Notes: a model not told the origin generated them from the sequence alone. A DNA stretch of 64,000 bases from Streptomyces sp. TG1A-8 (GCF_030499535.1 NZ_JASTLB010000001.1:2914001-2978000), one strand, 5' to 3'; numbered from the stretch's first letter, positions 17,503 through 26,731 are shown. Numbers and translations are program-made.

Positions 17503-18057
17503 ATGGTGCGCGTGGCGGGGACCAGTGCGGGGATCGTGGCCGGCCTGACCGCGCTGGCCGTCGGAGTCGTGGGCCTCCTCGCCCACCAGGCGCACACCAC
17601 CGTTCCCGCGGGCCTGCGCGGCGCGGCCCGGGCGGCCGGGGCCGTCAAGGCGCCCCGCGACCGGCACGACCCGGCGGCGCTGCCGGACCGTTCCGGCACG
17701 GGCGAGCGCGTCGTGTACTCGGTCGACGACGACCGGGTCTGGCTGGTCGGGCCGGACAACCGGGTCGGGCGCACCTTCCCGGTGCGCCCCGGCGGCGTCG
17801 ACCCGCTCCCGGGCACGTACTGGGTGTCCTCCCGCTCCAACGCGGTCACCGGTTCCGACGGCGCGCCGGTCGAGCACGTCGTCCGCTTCACCAGCATGAA
17901 CGGGGTGGCGATCGGGTTCAGCGCGGCGGTGGGCAGCGCGCCGGCCCCGGCGTCCGACGCGGACACCCGGACGGGCGGCATCCGCGAGAGCCGCGAGGAC
18001 GGGGAGGCGATGTGGCGGTTCGCGACGATCGGCGTGCCGGTCGTGGTGATCCGCTAG
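17503..18057 (+). CDS. Membrane-anchored protein resembling the N-terminal half of a YkuD domain
   Basis: A 184-aa protein with one N-terminal transmembrane or signal segment (residues 5-25, GTSAGIVAGLTALAVGVVGL) and an exported domain: RVVYSVDDDRVWLVGPDNRV, GRTFPVRPGGVDPLPGTYWV, VRFTSMNGVAIGFSAAV. The pattern recalls the start of L,D-transpeptidase (YkuD) domains, but no HG...SxGC catalytic segment follows and the protein has no Cys. A cell-wall-binding or non-catalytic role is only an inference. AAGGCAGG precedes ATG 17503. Confidence 0.72.
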   Translation: MVRVAGTSAGIVAGLTALAVGVVGLLAHQAHTTVPAGLRGAARAAGAVKAPRDRHDPAALPDRSGTGERVVYSVDDDRVWLVGPDNRVGRTFPVRPGGVDPLPGTYWVSSRSNAVTGSDGAPVEHVVRFTSMNGVAIGFSAAVGSAPAPASDADTRTGGIRESREDGEAMWRFATIGVPVVVIR

Positions 18058-18181
18058 GCCGTGCCACCGCACCCGCGCCGTGCGCCCGGAGGACGGGGAG
18101 TGCGCCGACCGGGCCCCGGCGGCCGGGGTACCGGCCGGGGCCTTCCGTCCGGATCGGGCCGGACCCGCGGGCCCGGCAGGA

Positions 18182-18367
18182 TCAGCGCGAGCGACCCTGG
18201 GCGGCTTCGCGGTGCCGCCCGGCCGGGGTGCCCGGCCGGGCCGCCTCCGGCGCGCGCGGCGGCCTGGAGACCGCGTCCGCCGCCGCGCACGACGCCAGCA
18301 GGTCGCGCATGGACACCCCGGCGCACGCGGGCCGGGCGAGGGGTGCCGTGGGTCGGGGAGCGGGCAT
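18182..18367 (-). CDS. Small protein behind an iron-box-like palindrome
   Basis: A 61-aa ORF with core MRDLLASCAAADAVSRPPR and a Pro/Ala/Arg-rich remainder; no domain recognised. It starts at ATG 18367 with a perfect AGGAGG ribosome site 6 nt upstream, unusually strong for this window and good evidence that it is translated. An in-frame ATG exists at MRDLLA. A GGTTAGGT/ACCTAACC palindrome 30 bp upstream suggests regulation by a DtxR-type iron repressor. Function unknown. Confidence 0.62.
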   Translation of the reverse strand: MPAPRPTAPLARPACAGVSMRDLLASCAAADAVSRPPRAPEAARPGTPAGRHREAAQGRSR

Positions 18368-18397
18368 GGACGCCTCCTGAGATGCGGGGGCGGGCGC

Positions 18398-18415
18398 GGT
18401 TAGGTAGACCTAACC
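18398..18415. promoter_or_regulatory. DtxR/DmdR-like iron-box palindrome
   Basis: GGTTAGGTAGACCTAACC has perfect 8-bp arms around a 2-nt centre. Its TTAGGT-N4-CTAACC core matches the spacing of the DtxR-family consensus TTAGGTTAGGCTAACCTAA at 12 of 19 positions. It lies 30-48 bp before the small ORF at 18182-18367, where it would overlap that promoter. Confidence 0.6.
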
Positions 18416-18462
18416 ACGAGCTGGGTACCATGTGACCACGCCCGGTACGTCCCGCGCAATAC

Positions 18463-18485
18463 GTTTCCGACAACTTGTCGGAAAC
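18463..18485. promoter_or_regulatory. 23-bp perfect inverted repeat after tsaE
   Basis: GTTTCCGACAA and TTGTCGGAAAC flank a single central C. It lies 13 bp beyond the tsaE stop and about 50 bp upstream of the iron box. Very long arms and minimal centre are typical of a TetR-like operator, but as RNA it would form a 9-bp hairpin with a 5-nt loop and could terminate tsaE; there is no U-run. Confidence 0.55.
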
Positions 18486-18497
18486 CGGGGCGGGGGG

Positions 18498-19016
18498 TCA
18501 GGCCGTGAGCGTCTCCAGGCCGGCGTCCGTCCACCGCCCGCCGAGCCCGGTCAGCGTCACGTGCCGCACCTCGTCGGTGGTGTCCCCGGCGGCCCGGTGG
18601 ACGACGACCTGGAGCCGGTCCTCGGCCAGCTCCTCGACCTTGCCCTCGCCCCACTCCACGACCACCACCGAGTCGGGCAGCGAGACGTCCAGGTCGAGGT
18701 CCTCCATCTCGTCCAGGCCGCCGCCGAGCCGGTAGGCGTCGACGTGGACGAGCGGCGGGCCGTCGCCCAGGGAGGGGTGCACCCGGGCGATCACGAAGGT
18801 CGGCGAGGTGACCGCGCCCCGCACGCCGAGCCCCTCGCCGAGCCCGCGGGTCAGCGTGGTCTTGCCGGCGCCGAGTTCCCCGGTCAGCATCACCAGGTCG
18901 CCCGCGCGCAGCAGCTTGGCGAGTCTGCGGCCCAGTTCCCGCATCCTCTCGGGAGAGGTGACGGTCAGCCGGGTCTCAGCGGGGTGGCGCGGTGGTGCTG
19001 CTGGTTCCATAGCCAC
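18498..19016 (-). CDS. tsaE: t6A biosynthesis ATPase TsaE
   Basis: A 172-aa P-loop ATPase (MLTGELGAGKTTLTRGLGEG; VTSPTFVIARVHP; LVHVDAYRL; VVVVEWGEGKVEEL) that drives turnover of the TsaB-TsaD complex. Start is GTG 19016 in an overlap of 41 nt with the 3' end of the upstream hydrolase gene, so the two are cotranscribed. Confidence 0.95.
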   Translation of the reverse strand: MAMEPAAPPRHPAETRLTVTSPERMRELGRRLAKLLRAGDLVMLTGELGAGKTTLTRGLGEGLGVRGAVTSPTFVIARVHPSLGDGPPLVHVDAYRLGGGLDEMEDLDLDVSLPDSVVVVEWGEGKVEELAEDRLQVVVHRAAGDTTDEVRHVTLTGLGGRWTDAGLETLTA

Positions 19017-20235
19017 TTACGGTAGCCCCTGCGGGCACGGCACCCGCGCGGGTGAGCAGGTCGGCGAGGCGGTCGGTGACCGTTTCCGGGTGCTCCAGCA
19101 TGACCAGGTGCCCGGCGTCGGGCACGAGCACCAGTTCGGCCTCCGGCAGCAGGCCGGCGATGGCCTCGCTGTGCTCGCTGGGGGTCACCAGGTCCTGCAC
19201 CCCGGCCAGCACGAGCACCGGGAAGTCCCGGAAGCGGGCGAGCGCGTCCGTCTTGTCGTGGTCGGTGAAGGCCGGGTAGAACTCGGCGACCACGTCGATC
19301 GGCGTGGACTCGATCATCCGCTCGGCGAACCGCGCGACCGCGGGGTCGACGTCCCGGCCGGCGAACGAGTACCGCTCGATGATCCCGGCGAACAGGTCCG
19401 CCGTCGCCCGGCGCCCCTTCTCCACCAGTTCCGCCCGCTGCCCGAGCGCCTTCAGCACGCCGGGGAGGATGCGGCGCACCGCGTTGACGCCGGCCACCGG
19501 GAGGCCGAAGTTGACCTCGCCGAGCCGCCCGGACGAGGTGCCCACGAACGCCGTGGCCACGACCCGGTCGCGGATCAGTTCCGGGTACTGGGCGGCCAGC
19601 GCCATCACCGTCATCCCGCCCATGGAGTGGCCGACCAGCACGACCGGCCCGTCCGGCACGGCCGCGTCCAGGACCGCCTTCAGGTCGCGGCCCAGCTGGT
19701 CGATGGTGACGGGGGCGCCGTCGCGGGTCTGGGCCGTGCCGCGCGCGGAGCGCCCGTGGCTGCGCTGGTCCCAGTGCACGGTCCGGACGACCCCGCGCAG
19801 GGCCGCCCGCTGGAAGTGCCAGGAGTCCTGGCTGAGGCAGTAGCCGTGGCAGAAGACGACGGTGACCGGAGCGGGGGCCTTGCGCCCGAAGAGCCGCCGG
19901 CGGCGCGGGGAGACGCCGGGGCCGGTGTCGGGTTCGACGTCGTCGACCTCGTAGTACAGCTCGGTGCCGTCGTCGGAGCGGGCCGTGCCGGGGGTGCCGC
20001 GCAGGGTGCCGTACGGCCCCGTCGAGTCGAGCGCCAGCCGGGCCTTGCGGCGTATCCCGCGGCCCACCGTCATGCGCTCGACGGCGACCCCGGCGGCGGC
20101 GCCCGCGGCGAGCACGCCCAGCGCGGCGCCGGCGACGCCGGTCGCCCGGCGCCAGCTCCCGGCCGCTCCCGCGGCGGAGGCGGCGGCCGCCGCGGCGACG
20201 GCGTCCGCCACGGCCTCCGCGCTGCTCTCGCTCAC
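18976..20235 (-). CDS. Alpha/beta hydrolase
   Basis: A 419-aa hydrolase: N-terminal Ala-rich hydrophobic segment (about residues 15-50), then an alpha/beta fold with oxyanion HGYCLSQDSW, nucleophile elbow VGHSMGG and catalytic His in PDAGHLVMLEHPE. Substrate unknown; a membrane-associated esterase or lipase is likely. GTG 20235 is chosen because GGAGAGGAG lies about 7 nt upstream. It follows alr by 161 bp and leads into tsaE, a conserved actinobacterial alr-hydrolase-tsaE-tsaB-rimI-tsaD neighbourhood. Confidence 0.9.
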   Translation of the reverse strand: MSESSAEAVADAVAAAAAASAAGAAGSWRRATGVAGAALGVLAAGAAAGVAVERMTVGRGIRRKARLALDSTGPYGTLRGTPGTARSDDGTELYYEVDDVEPDTGPGVSPRRRRLFGRKAPAPVTVVFCHGYCLSQDSWHFQRAALRGVVRTVHWDQRSHGRSARGTAQTRDGAPVTIDQLGRDLKAVLDAAVPDGPVVLVGHSMGGMTVMALAAQYPELIRDRVVATAFVGTSSGRLGEVNFGLPVAGVNAVRRILPGVLKALGQRAELVEKGRRATADLFAGIIERYSFAGRDVDPAVARFAERMIESTPIDVVAEFYPAFTDHDKTDALARFRDFPVLVLAGVQDLVTPSEHSEAIAGLLPEAELVLVPDAGHLVMLEHPETVTDRLADLLTRAGAVPAGATVSGYGTSSTTAPPR

Positions 20236-20396
20236 GTACCGCTCCTCTCCGTGGGGCCGCCGGCGCCGGGTGGCTGCCGTGGCCGGTGTCGCCGGACGTG
20301 CGTCACCGCCGCGGTGACCCGTGCTTGGCGTGTTGCCCGTCGCGGCGGGGGCAACCGGGGGCGGGGCGCCCGGTTGCGGGCCGTCTCGGGGGGCGG

Positions 20397-21563
20397 TTAC
20401 CCGTCTTGTTCCCCGTTCACGTGGACGCGGGGGACCCGGGTTCCGATCCGGGTGACGATCTCGTAGGCGATCGTGCCGCAGGCCCGCGCCCAGTCCTCGG
20501 CGGTGGGCTCGCCCCGGTCGCCGGGGCCGAACAGGACCGCCTCGCTGCCCGCCCCGGGCTCGTCCCCGCCCAGGTCGACCACGAACTGGTCCATCGCCAC
20601 CCGCCCGGCCACGGTCCGCCACTTGCCGCCGGCCAGCACCGGGCCGGTGCCGGAGGCGTGCCGGGGGATGCCGTCCGCGTAGCCCACCGGCACCAGGCCG
20701 AGGGTGGTGCCGCCGGGGGTGACGTAGTGGTGGCCGTAGCTGACGCCGTGGCCGCCGGGCGCGTGCTTGACCAGGGCGAGGGAGGCGCTGAGCGTCATCA
20801 CCGGGCGCAGGCCGAAGTCGGCCGGGGTGCCGAGGTCCGGGCTGGGCGAGACGCCGTACAGGGCGATGCCGGTGCGGACCAGGTCGAAGTGGGCCTCGGG
20901 GAGGGTGAGCGCGGCCGGCGAGTTAGCGATGTGCCGTACCTCGGGGCGTACGCCCTGCTCCTCGGCGTACGCCAGCATCTCCCGGAAGCGGTCGAGCTGG
21001 GCGCCGGTCGCGGGGTGGCCGGGTTCGTCGGCGCAGGCGAAGTGGGACCACACGCCGGTGACGCGGATGAGTCCCTCGGCCTCGGCGCGCAGGGCCGAGG
21101 CCACCAGCTCGGGCCAGTCGGCGGGCTGGCAGCCGTTGCGCCCGAGCCCGGTGTCGGCCTTCAGCTGCACGCGTGCGGGCAGTCCCGACCGCCGGGCGGC
21201 CTCCGTCACCTCCCGCAGGGCCCACATCGCGCTGACGCCCACGTCGATGTCCGCCTCGACGGCCTGCCGCCAGGGTCCGCCCGGCACCCACAGCCAGCAC
21301 AGGATCCGTCCCGGCAGACCGGCGGCGCGCAGCGCGAGGGCCTCCTCGGGGGTGGCCGTGCCCAGCCAGGTGGCGCCCGCCTGCAGGGCCGCCCGCGCAC
21401 ACGGCACCGCCCCGTGGCCGTACGCGTCGGATTTGACGACGGCCATCAGGGCGGCGCCCCCCGTCCGGGCGCGCAAGGCCCGCACGTTGGCGCGCAGGGC
21501 GGCCAGGTCGATCTCGGCGCGGGCGCGCAGGGGCGCGGTCGGCGCGGCAGCAGTCTCACTCAT
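20397..21563 (-). CDS. alr: Alanine racemase
   Basis: A 388-aa PLP enzyme making D-Ala for peptidoglycan. The PLP lysine motif is MAVVKSDAYGHGA near residue 43; GVSPSPDLGTPADFGLRPVM precedes the second-domain residues HGVSYGHHYVTPGGTTLG, and RVAMDQFVVDLG follows. Family length is normal. Upstream in the region lie glmM, glmS, acpS and nnr. Confidence 0.97.
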   Translation of the reverse strand: MSETAAAPTAPLRARAEIDLAALRANVRALRARTGGAALMAVVKSDAYGHGAVPCARAALQAGATWLGTATPEEALALRAAGLPGRILCWLWVPGGPWRQAVEADIDVGVSAMWALREVTEAARRSGLPARVQLKADTGLGRNGCQPADWPELVASALRAEAEGLIRVTGVWSHFACADEPGHPATGAQLDRFREMLAYAEEQGVRPEVRHIANSPAALTLPEAHFDLVRTGIALYGVSPSPDLGTPADFGLRPVMTLSASLALVKHAPGGHGVSYGHHYVTPGGTTLGLVPVGYADGIPRHASGTGPVLAGGKWRTVAGRVAMDQFVVDLGGDEPGAGSEAVLFGPGDRGEPTAEDWARACGTIAYEIVTRIGTRVPRVHVNGEQDG

Positions 21564-21665
21564 GGCGCACCCAGTGTCTCAGAGACGCGCGACGGCCCCT
21601 TTGCGCAGGCCCCGCGTCCCCGGCCGCGGCCGGTCCCCCGGCCGCGCACGACCCGGCCGGCCGCG

Positions 21666-21725
21666 CACGCCGGGGAGGCGCACGCCGGGGAGGCGGGCGG
21701 CGGGGAGGCGGGCGGCGGGGCGGGG
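21666..21725 (+). repeat. Short GC-rich direct repeat
   Basis: Three to four imperfect copies of a 15-bp unit containing GGGGAGGCGGGCGGC follow one another in the 234-bp gap between alr and nnr. It is simple repeat material with no coding potential seen and may vary in copy number between strains. Confidence 0.6.
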
Positions 21726-21797
21726 CGAGGCACGCGCAGGCCCCTGGGGCGCGGGCCCGGCACGCCCCGTCCCGCCCGGCCTGCCGGCGCGCGCCGG

Positions 21798-23228
21798 TCA
21801 GCCGCGCACGTCCCGCCACGCGTCCGGGATGCGGGCGGCGATGTCGTGTGCCCCCGCCGGGGCGCCGTCGGCGGCGAAGCGGCCCGCGAGGCCGTGCAGG
21901 TAGGCCGCCGCGCTCCCCGCGTCCAGGGCGGACAACCCCGAGGCCAGCAACGAGCCGGCGAGCCCGGACAGCACGTCACCGCTCCCGGCGGTGGCCAGCC
22001 ACGGCGTCCCCGTGGCGTTCACGCGCACCGGTCCGCCCGCGTGGTCCGCGACCAGCGTGGTCGATCCCTTCAGCAGCACCGTCGCCCGGTACGCGGCGGC
22101 CAGCTCCCGCACCGCGGCCAGCCGGGCCCCCTCGACCTCCTCCCGCCGCACCCCGAGCAGTGCCGCCGCCTCCCCGGCGTGCGGGGTCATCAGCGTCGGT
22201 GCCGTACGCCCGCGCACCGCGTCCCGCTCCGCCAGCCGCAGCCCGTCGGCGTCGAGCAGCACCGGCACGTCCGTGTCGAGCACCTCGGCCACGCCCGCCG
22301 CGTCGTCCCCGGCGCCGGGCCCGGCCACCCAGGCCTGCACCCGCCCCGCCGCGGCGGGACCCCGGTCGGAGACCAGTGTCTCGGGGAACCGCGCGATGAC
22401 CGCGTCCCCGGCCGGCCCGACGTACCGCACGGCCCCCGCGCCGCCGCGCAGGGCACCGGACACGGCGAGCACGGCCGCGCCCGGGTACCGCGCCGACCCG
22501 GCGGCGATGCCCACCACTCCCCGCCGGTACTTGTCGCTCTCCGCCGCGGGCTCCGGCAGCAGCCGGGCCACGTCGGCGTGCTGCAGGGCCTCCAGCTCGG
22601 CCCCGGCGGGCAGTGCGAGCCCGATGTCGACCAGCCGCACCGATCCGGCGTACGCGCGCGCCGGGTCGATCAGCAGCCCCGGCTTGTGCGTCCCGAAGGT
22701 CACCGTGAGGTCGGCCCGCAGGGCGGCCCCGCGCACCTCCCCGGTGTCCGCCTCGACGCCGCTGGGCAGGTCGACGGCGACGACGCGGGCCCGGGACCGC
22801 GCCACGGCCCCGGCCAGCGCCTCCGCGTCCGGCCGCAGTCCGCCCTTCCCGCCGATCCCGACGATCCCGTCCACGACCAGGTTGGCCCGCGCGACCACCG
22901 CCTCCGCGCCCCCGGCCGCCACGACGGACCCGCCGGCCCGCCGCAGCGCGGCGAGGCCCCCGGCGTGGGCCCTCCCGGGCGTCAGCAGCACGGCGGTGAC
23001 GCCCGCCCCGCGCCGCGCCAGCCGCGCTCCCGCGTACAGGGCGTCGCCGCCGTTGTCCCCGCTCCCGACCAGCAGCACGACCCGGCGGCCGTACACCCGC
23101 CCGAGCAGGTCCGCGCAGGCGGCGGCCAGTCCGGCGGCGGCCCGCTGCATCAGCGCGCCCTCCGCGAGCCGCGCCGCCGACTCCCGTTCGGCCGCCCTCA
23201 CCGTCTCCACACCGTACGCAGTCCGCAT
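21798..23228 (-). CDS. nnr: Bifunctional NAD(P)H-hydrate epimerase / dehydratase
   Basis: A 476-aa fusion that repairs hydrated NAD(P)H. The N-terminal YjeF epimerase domain (about 1-215) has LLVGSGDNGGDALYAGARLA and VAVDLPSGVEADTG. The C-terminal ribokinase-like dehydratase domain (about 230-476) has LMTPHAGEAAALLGV, TVLLKGSTTLVADHAGGPVR, and the loop TAGSGDVLSGLAGSLLASGL. ATG 23228 begins MRTAYGVETVRAAER, the family start. It is downstream of acpS with a 51-bp gap. Confidence 0.95.
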   Translation of the reverse strand: MRTAYGVETVRAAERESAARLAEGALMQRAAAGLAAACADLLGRVYGRRVVLLVGSGDNGGDALYAGARLARRGAGVTAVLLTPGRAHAGGLAALRRAGGSVVAAGGAEAVVARANLVVDGIVGIGGKGGLRPDAEALAGAVARSRARVVAVDLPSGVEADTGEVRGAALRADLTVTFGTHKPGLLIDPARAYAGSVRLVDIGLALPAGAELEALQHADVARLLPEPAAESDKYRRGVVGIAAGSARYPGAAVLAVSGALRGGAGAVRYVGPAGDAVIARFPETLVSDRGPAAAGRVQAWVAGPGAGDDAAGVAEVLDTDVPVLLDADGLRLAERDAVRGRTAPTLMTPHAGEAAALLGVRREEVEGARLAAVRELAAAYRATVLLKGSTTLVADHAGGPVRVNATGTPWLATAGSGDVLSGLAGSLLASGLSALDAGSAAAYLHGLAGRFAADGAPAGAHDIAARIPDAWRDVRG

Positions 23229-23279
23229 GGATTCGAGTCTGCCCCGCAACGGCCGCCCGCCACACACCCGGAGGGCGGC

Positions 23280-23651
23280 TCAGCCCTCCGCGACCACCAC
23301 GGCCGAGGCGATGCCCGCGTCGTGACTGAGCGACACGTGCCAGGACCGCACGCCGAGTTCCGCTGCCCGCGCGGCCACGGTGCCCCTCACCCGCAGCCGG
23401 GGCCGCCCGCTGTCCTCGACGTACACCTCCGCGTCGGTCCAGTGCAACCCCGGCGGCGCCCCGAGGGCCTTGGCCACGGCCTCCTTGGCGGCGAAGCGCG
23501 CCGCGAGGGAGGCGGTGCCGCGCCGCTGCCCGTTGGGCAGCAGCAACTCGCTCTCCACGAACAGCCGCTGGGCCAGTCCGGGCGTCCGATCCAGCGACGC
23601 CCGGAACCGGTCGATCTCGGCAACGTCGATCCCGACCCCGATGATGCTCAT
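23280..23651 (-). CDS. acpS: Holo-[acyl-carrier-protein] synthase
   Basis: A 123-aa phosphopantetheinyl transferase that activates ACP. The Mg/CoA motifs [18 protein letters not shown] and [16 protein letters not shown] and the closing [17 protein letters not shown] are intact. It lies between nnr and glmS on the same strand. Confidence 0.96.
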   Translation of the reverse strand: MSIIGVGIDVAEIDRFRASLDRTPGLAQRLFVESELLLPNGQRRGTASLAARFAAKEAVAKALGAPPGLHWTDAEVYVEDSGRPRLRVRGTVAARAAELGVRSWHVSLSHDAGIASAVVVAEG

Positions 23652-23703
23652 GCGGGCACCCTACGGCCGTCCGCTCGAGGAACCGGGAAGCGTCCCCGCC
23701 CCC

Positions 23704-25551
23704 TCACTCCACCGTGACCGACTTGGCCAGGTTGCGCGGCTGGTCCACCTCGTTGCCCCGGGCCGTGGCCAGTTCGCAGGCGAAGACCTGCAGGGGGACG
23801 GTGGCGACCAGGGGCTGCAGGAGGGTCGGGGTGGCCGGGATGCGGATCAGGTGGTCCGCGTACGGGACCACCGCCTCGTCGCCCTCCTCCGCGATGACGA
23901 TGGTCCGCGCGCCCCGCGCCCGGATCTCCTGGATGTTGGAGACGATCTTGTCGTGGAGGACGGACCGGCCCCGGGGCGACGGCACGACCACCACCACGGG
24001 CAGGTCCTCCTCGATCAGGGCGATCGGCCCGTGCTTCAGCTCGCCGGCCGCGAAGCCCTCGGCGTGCATGTAGGCGAGCTCCTTCAGCTTGAGCGCGCCC
24101 TCCAGGGCCACCGGATAGCCCACGTGCCGGCCCAGGAAGAGGACCGTGCCCTTGTCCGCCAGGGACCGCGCGAGGACCCGTACCGGCTCCATCGTCTCCA
24201 GCACCCGGTCGACCTCGACGGAGATGCGGGAGAGGTCCTTGATCACGGAGTGGATCTCGTCGCCCCACTTGGTGCCCCGCACCTGGCCCAGGTACAGCGC
24301 CACCAGGTAGCAGGCGACGAGCTGGGTGAGGAACGCCTTGGTGGAGGCGACGGCCACCTCGGGCCCGGCGTGCGTGTACAGCACCGCGTCCGACTCGCGC
24401 GGGATGGTCGAGCCGTTGGTGTTGCAGATGGCGAGCACCTTGGAGCCCTGCTCGCGGGCGTGGCGCAGGGCCATCAGGGTGTCCATGGTCTCGCCGGACT
24501 GGGAGATGGCGATCACCAGGGAGCGTCCGTCCAGGATCGGGTCCCGGTACCGGAACTCGCTCGCCAGCTCCACCTCGCACGGGATGCGCGTCCAGTGCTC
24601 GATGGCGTACTTGGCGATCATGCCCGCGTGGAAGGCCGTACCGCAGGCGACGATCACGACCTTGTCCACCTCGCGCAGCTCGGAGGCGCTGATGCGCACC
24701 TCGTCCAGCGTGAGCGACCCGGACGGGTCGATCCGGCCCAGCAGCGTGTCGGCGACCGCCTTGGGCTGCTCGGCGATCTCCTTGAGCATGAAGTAGTCGT
24801 ACCCCCCCTTCTCGGCGGCGGACGCGTCCCAGTCGACGTGGTACGAGCGGACCTCCGCCAGGCGGCCGTCGAACCCTGTCACCGTCACGCCGTCGCGGCG
24901 CAGCTCCACCACCTGGTCCTGGCCCAGCTCGACGGCGGACCGCGTGTGGGCGATGAACGCGGCCACGTCGGAGGCCAGGAACGCCTCGCCCTCGCCGACA
25001 CCCACCACGAGCGGGGAGTTCCGGCGCGCCCCCACCACCACGTCCGGCTCGTCGGCGTGCACCGCGACCAGGGTGAACGCCCCCTCCAGCCGGCGGCACA
25101 CCAGCCGCATCGCCTCCGCCAGGTCCGCGCAGGAGGAGAACTCCTCGGCGAGGAGGTGGGCCACGACCTCGGTGTCCGTCTCCGAGGCCAGGCCGTGGCC
25201 GCGCTCGGCCAGCTCCGCCCGCAGCACCGCGAAGTTCTCGATGATCCCGTTGTGGACGACGGCGACCCGGCCGGCGTTGTCGAGGTGCGGGTGCGCGTTC
25301 GCGTCGGTCGGACCGCCGTGGGTGGCCCAACGGGTGTGCCCGATGCCCGTGGAGCCCGTCGGCAGCGGGTGCTCCAGCAGCTCCTTCTCCAGATTGACCA
25401 GCTTGCCGGCCCGCTTCGCCGCGGCCAGCCCGCCGTCCGCCAGTACGGCGACGCCCGCCGAGTCGTACCCCCGGTACTCCAGCCGCTTCAGCCCCGCCAT
25501 CACGACATCGAGCGCCGACTGCGCCCCCACGTATCCCACGATTCCGCACAT
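23704..25551 (-). CDS. glmS: Glutamine--fructose-6-phosphate aminotransferase (isomerising)
   Basis: A 615-aa enzyme making glucosamine-6-phosphate for murein. The glutaminase domain begins with the N-terminal nucleophile Cys (MCGIVGYVGAQSALDVVMAG) and has TRWATHGGPTDANAHPHLD. Two SIS domains follow (CGTAFHAGMIAKYAIEHWTR; ISQSGETMDTLMALRHARE; FLGRHVGYPVALEGALKLKE), ending NLAKSVTVE. ATG 25551 is fixed by the need for Cys at residue 2. No leader ribozyme was recognised in the 168-bp gap to coaA. Confidence 0.97.
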   Translation of the reverse strand: MCGIVGYVGAQSALDVVMAGLKRLEYRGYDSAGVAVLADGGLAAAKRAGKLVNLEKELLEHPLPTGSTGIGHTRWATHGGPTDANAHPHLDNAGRVAVVHNGIIENFAVLRAELAERGHGLASETDTEVVAHLLAEEFSSCADLAEAMRLVCRRLEGAFTLVAVHADEPDVVVGARRNSPLVVGVGEGEAFLASDVAAFIAHTRSAVELGQDQVVELRRDGVTVTGFDGRLAEVRSYHVDWDASAAEKGGYDYFMLKEIAEQPKAVADTLLGRIDPSGSLTLDEVRISASELREVDKVVIVACGTAFHAGMIAKYAIEHWTRIPCEVELASEFRYRDPILDGRSLVIAISQSGETMDTLMALRHAREQGSKVLAICNTNGSTIPRESDAVLYTHAGPEVAVASTKAFLTQLVACYLVALYLGQVRGTKWGDEIHSVIKDLSRISVEVDRVLETMEPVRVLARSLADKGTVLFLGRHVGYPVALEGALKLKELAYMHAEGFAAGELKHGPIALIEEDLPVVVVVPSPRGRSVLHDKIVSNIQEIRARGARTIVIAEEGDEAVVPYADHLIRIPATPTLLQPLVATVPLQVFACELATARGNEVDQPRNLAKSVTVE

Positions 25552-25719
25552 GGGCGGCAGCCTACGGTCCGGGAAACGCGCGGAGGAGCCGCCGCGTGCC
25601 CGCAACCGGAAATTCCCACCGCCGTACGAGCCCCCTCCCGGCGGCGCCGGGGCGGGGGCCGGCGGGAGCGTGACCTAACCCACCCCACCGCCGCGTGCGA
25701 ACTCCGTTAACAATGGACT

Positions 25720-26709
25720 GTGATCCAACCGGTCCCCCCGATGCCCCGGAGCGCCCACCGGCACAGGCCGGAGGCGACTCCCTACGTCGACCTCACCCGC
25801 GCCGAGTGGAGCGCGCTGCGCGACAAGACGCCGCTGCCGCTCACCGCCGAGGAGGTCGAGAAGCTGCGCGGCCTCGGTGATGTCATCGACCTCGACGAGG
25901 TGCGGGACATCTACCTGCCGCTCTCCCGCCTCCTCAACCTCTACGTCGGCGCCACGGACGAACTCAGGGGGGCGCTGAACACCTTCCTCGGCGAGAAGGG
26001 CTCCCAGTCCGGCACGCCGTTCGTCATCGGTGTGGCCGGCTCGGTCGCCGTGGGCAAGTCGACCGTCGCCCGCCTCCTGCAGGCGCTCCTGTCCCGCTGG
26101 CCCGAGCACCCGCGCGTGGAACTGGTGACGACGGACGGCTTCCTGCTGCCGACCCGGGAGCTGGAGGCCCGCGGCCTGATGTCGCGCAAGGGCTTCCCGG
26201 AGTCGTACGACCGCCGGGCGCTGACCCGGTTCGTCGCCGACATCAAGGCGGGCAAGGAGGAGGTGTCCGCCCCCGTCTACTCCCACCTCATCTACGACAT
26301 CGTCCCGGGCGAGAAGCTCACCGTCCGCCGCCCGGACATCCTGATCGTCGAGGGCCTGAACGTCCTGCAGCCCGCCCTGCCCGGCAAGGACGGCCGCACC
26401 CGGGTCGGTCTGGCCGACTACTTCGACTTCAGCGTGTACGTCGACGCGAGCGTCGAGGACATCGAGCACTGGTACCTCAGCCGGTTCCGGAAGCTGCGCC
26501 GGACCGCCTTCCAGAACCCGTCCTCGTACTTCCGCAAGTACACCCAGGTCACCGAGGACGAGGCCCTCGACTACGCCCGCACCCTGTGGCGCACGATCAA
26601 CCGGCCCAACCTCGTGGAGAACATCGCGCCCACCCGGGGCCGCGCCACCCTGATCCTGCGCAAGGGCCCCGACCACAAGGTGCAGCGACTGCGCCTGCGC
26701 AAGCTGTGA
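25720..26709 (+). CDS. coaA: Type I pantothenate kinase
   Basis: A 329-aa kinase catalysing the first step of CoA synthesis. The P-loop is [20 protein letters not shown] near residue 105, with [33 protein letters not shown] and [14 protein letters not shown] 25720 has no ribosome site, but AACAAT (25709-25714) lies 6 nt upstream, so a leaderless mRNA is possible. ATG 25741 is the alternative. Divergent from glmS. Confidence 0.94.
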   Translation: MIQPVPPMPRSAHRHRPEATPYVDLTRAEWSALRDKTPLPLTAEEVEKLRGLGDVIDLDEVRDIYLPLSRLLNLYVGATDELRGALNTFLGEKGSQSGTPFVIGVAGSVAVGKSTVARLLQALLSRWPEHPRVELVTTDGFLLPTRELEARGLMSRKGFPESYDRRALTRFVADIKAGKEEVSAPVYSHLIYDIVPGEKLTVRRPDILIVEGLNVLQPALPGKDGRTRVGLADYFDFSVYVDASVEDIEHWYLSRFRKLRRTAFQNPSSYFRKYTQVTEDEALDYARTLWRTINRPNLVENIAPTRGRATLILRKGPDHKVQRLRLRKL

Positions 26710-26731
26710 GGCCGCCTGTTAGAAAGGCGCC

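Noticed and set aside
21666..21725. Possible CRISPR or regulatory array
   Set aside because: Units are contiguous 15-bp GC-rich repeats without unique spacers; simple repeat only.
20286..23717. Plus-strand open frame of about 1140 codons opposite alr and nnr
   Set aside because: Low-complexity Gly/Arg/Pro/His translation complementary to three well-identified genes; shadow.
25552..25719. glmS leader ribozyme
   Set aside because: The 168-bp glmS-coaA gap does not show the conserved core of the glmS ribozyme, which is a Firmicute feature.
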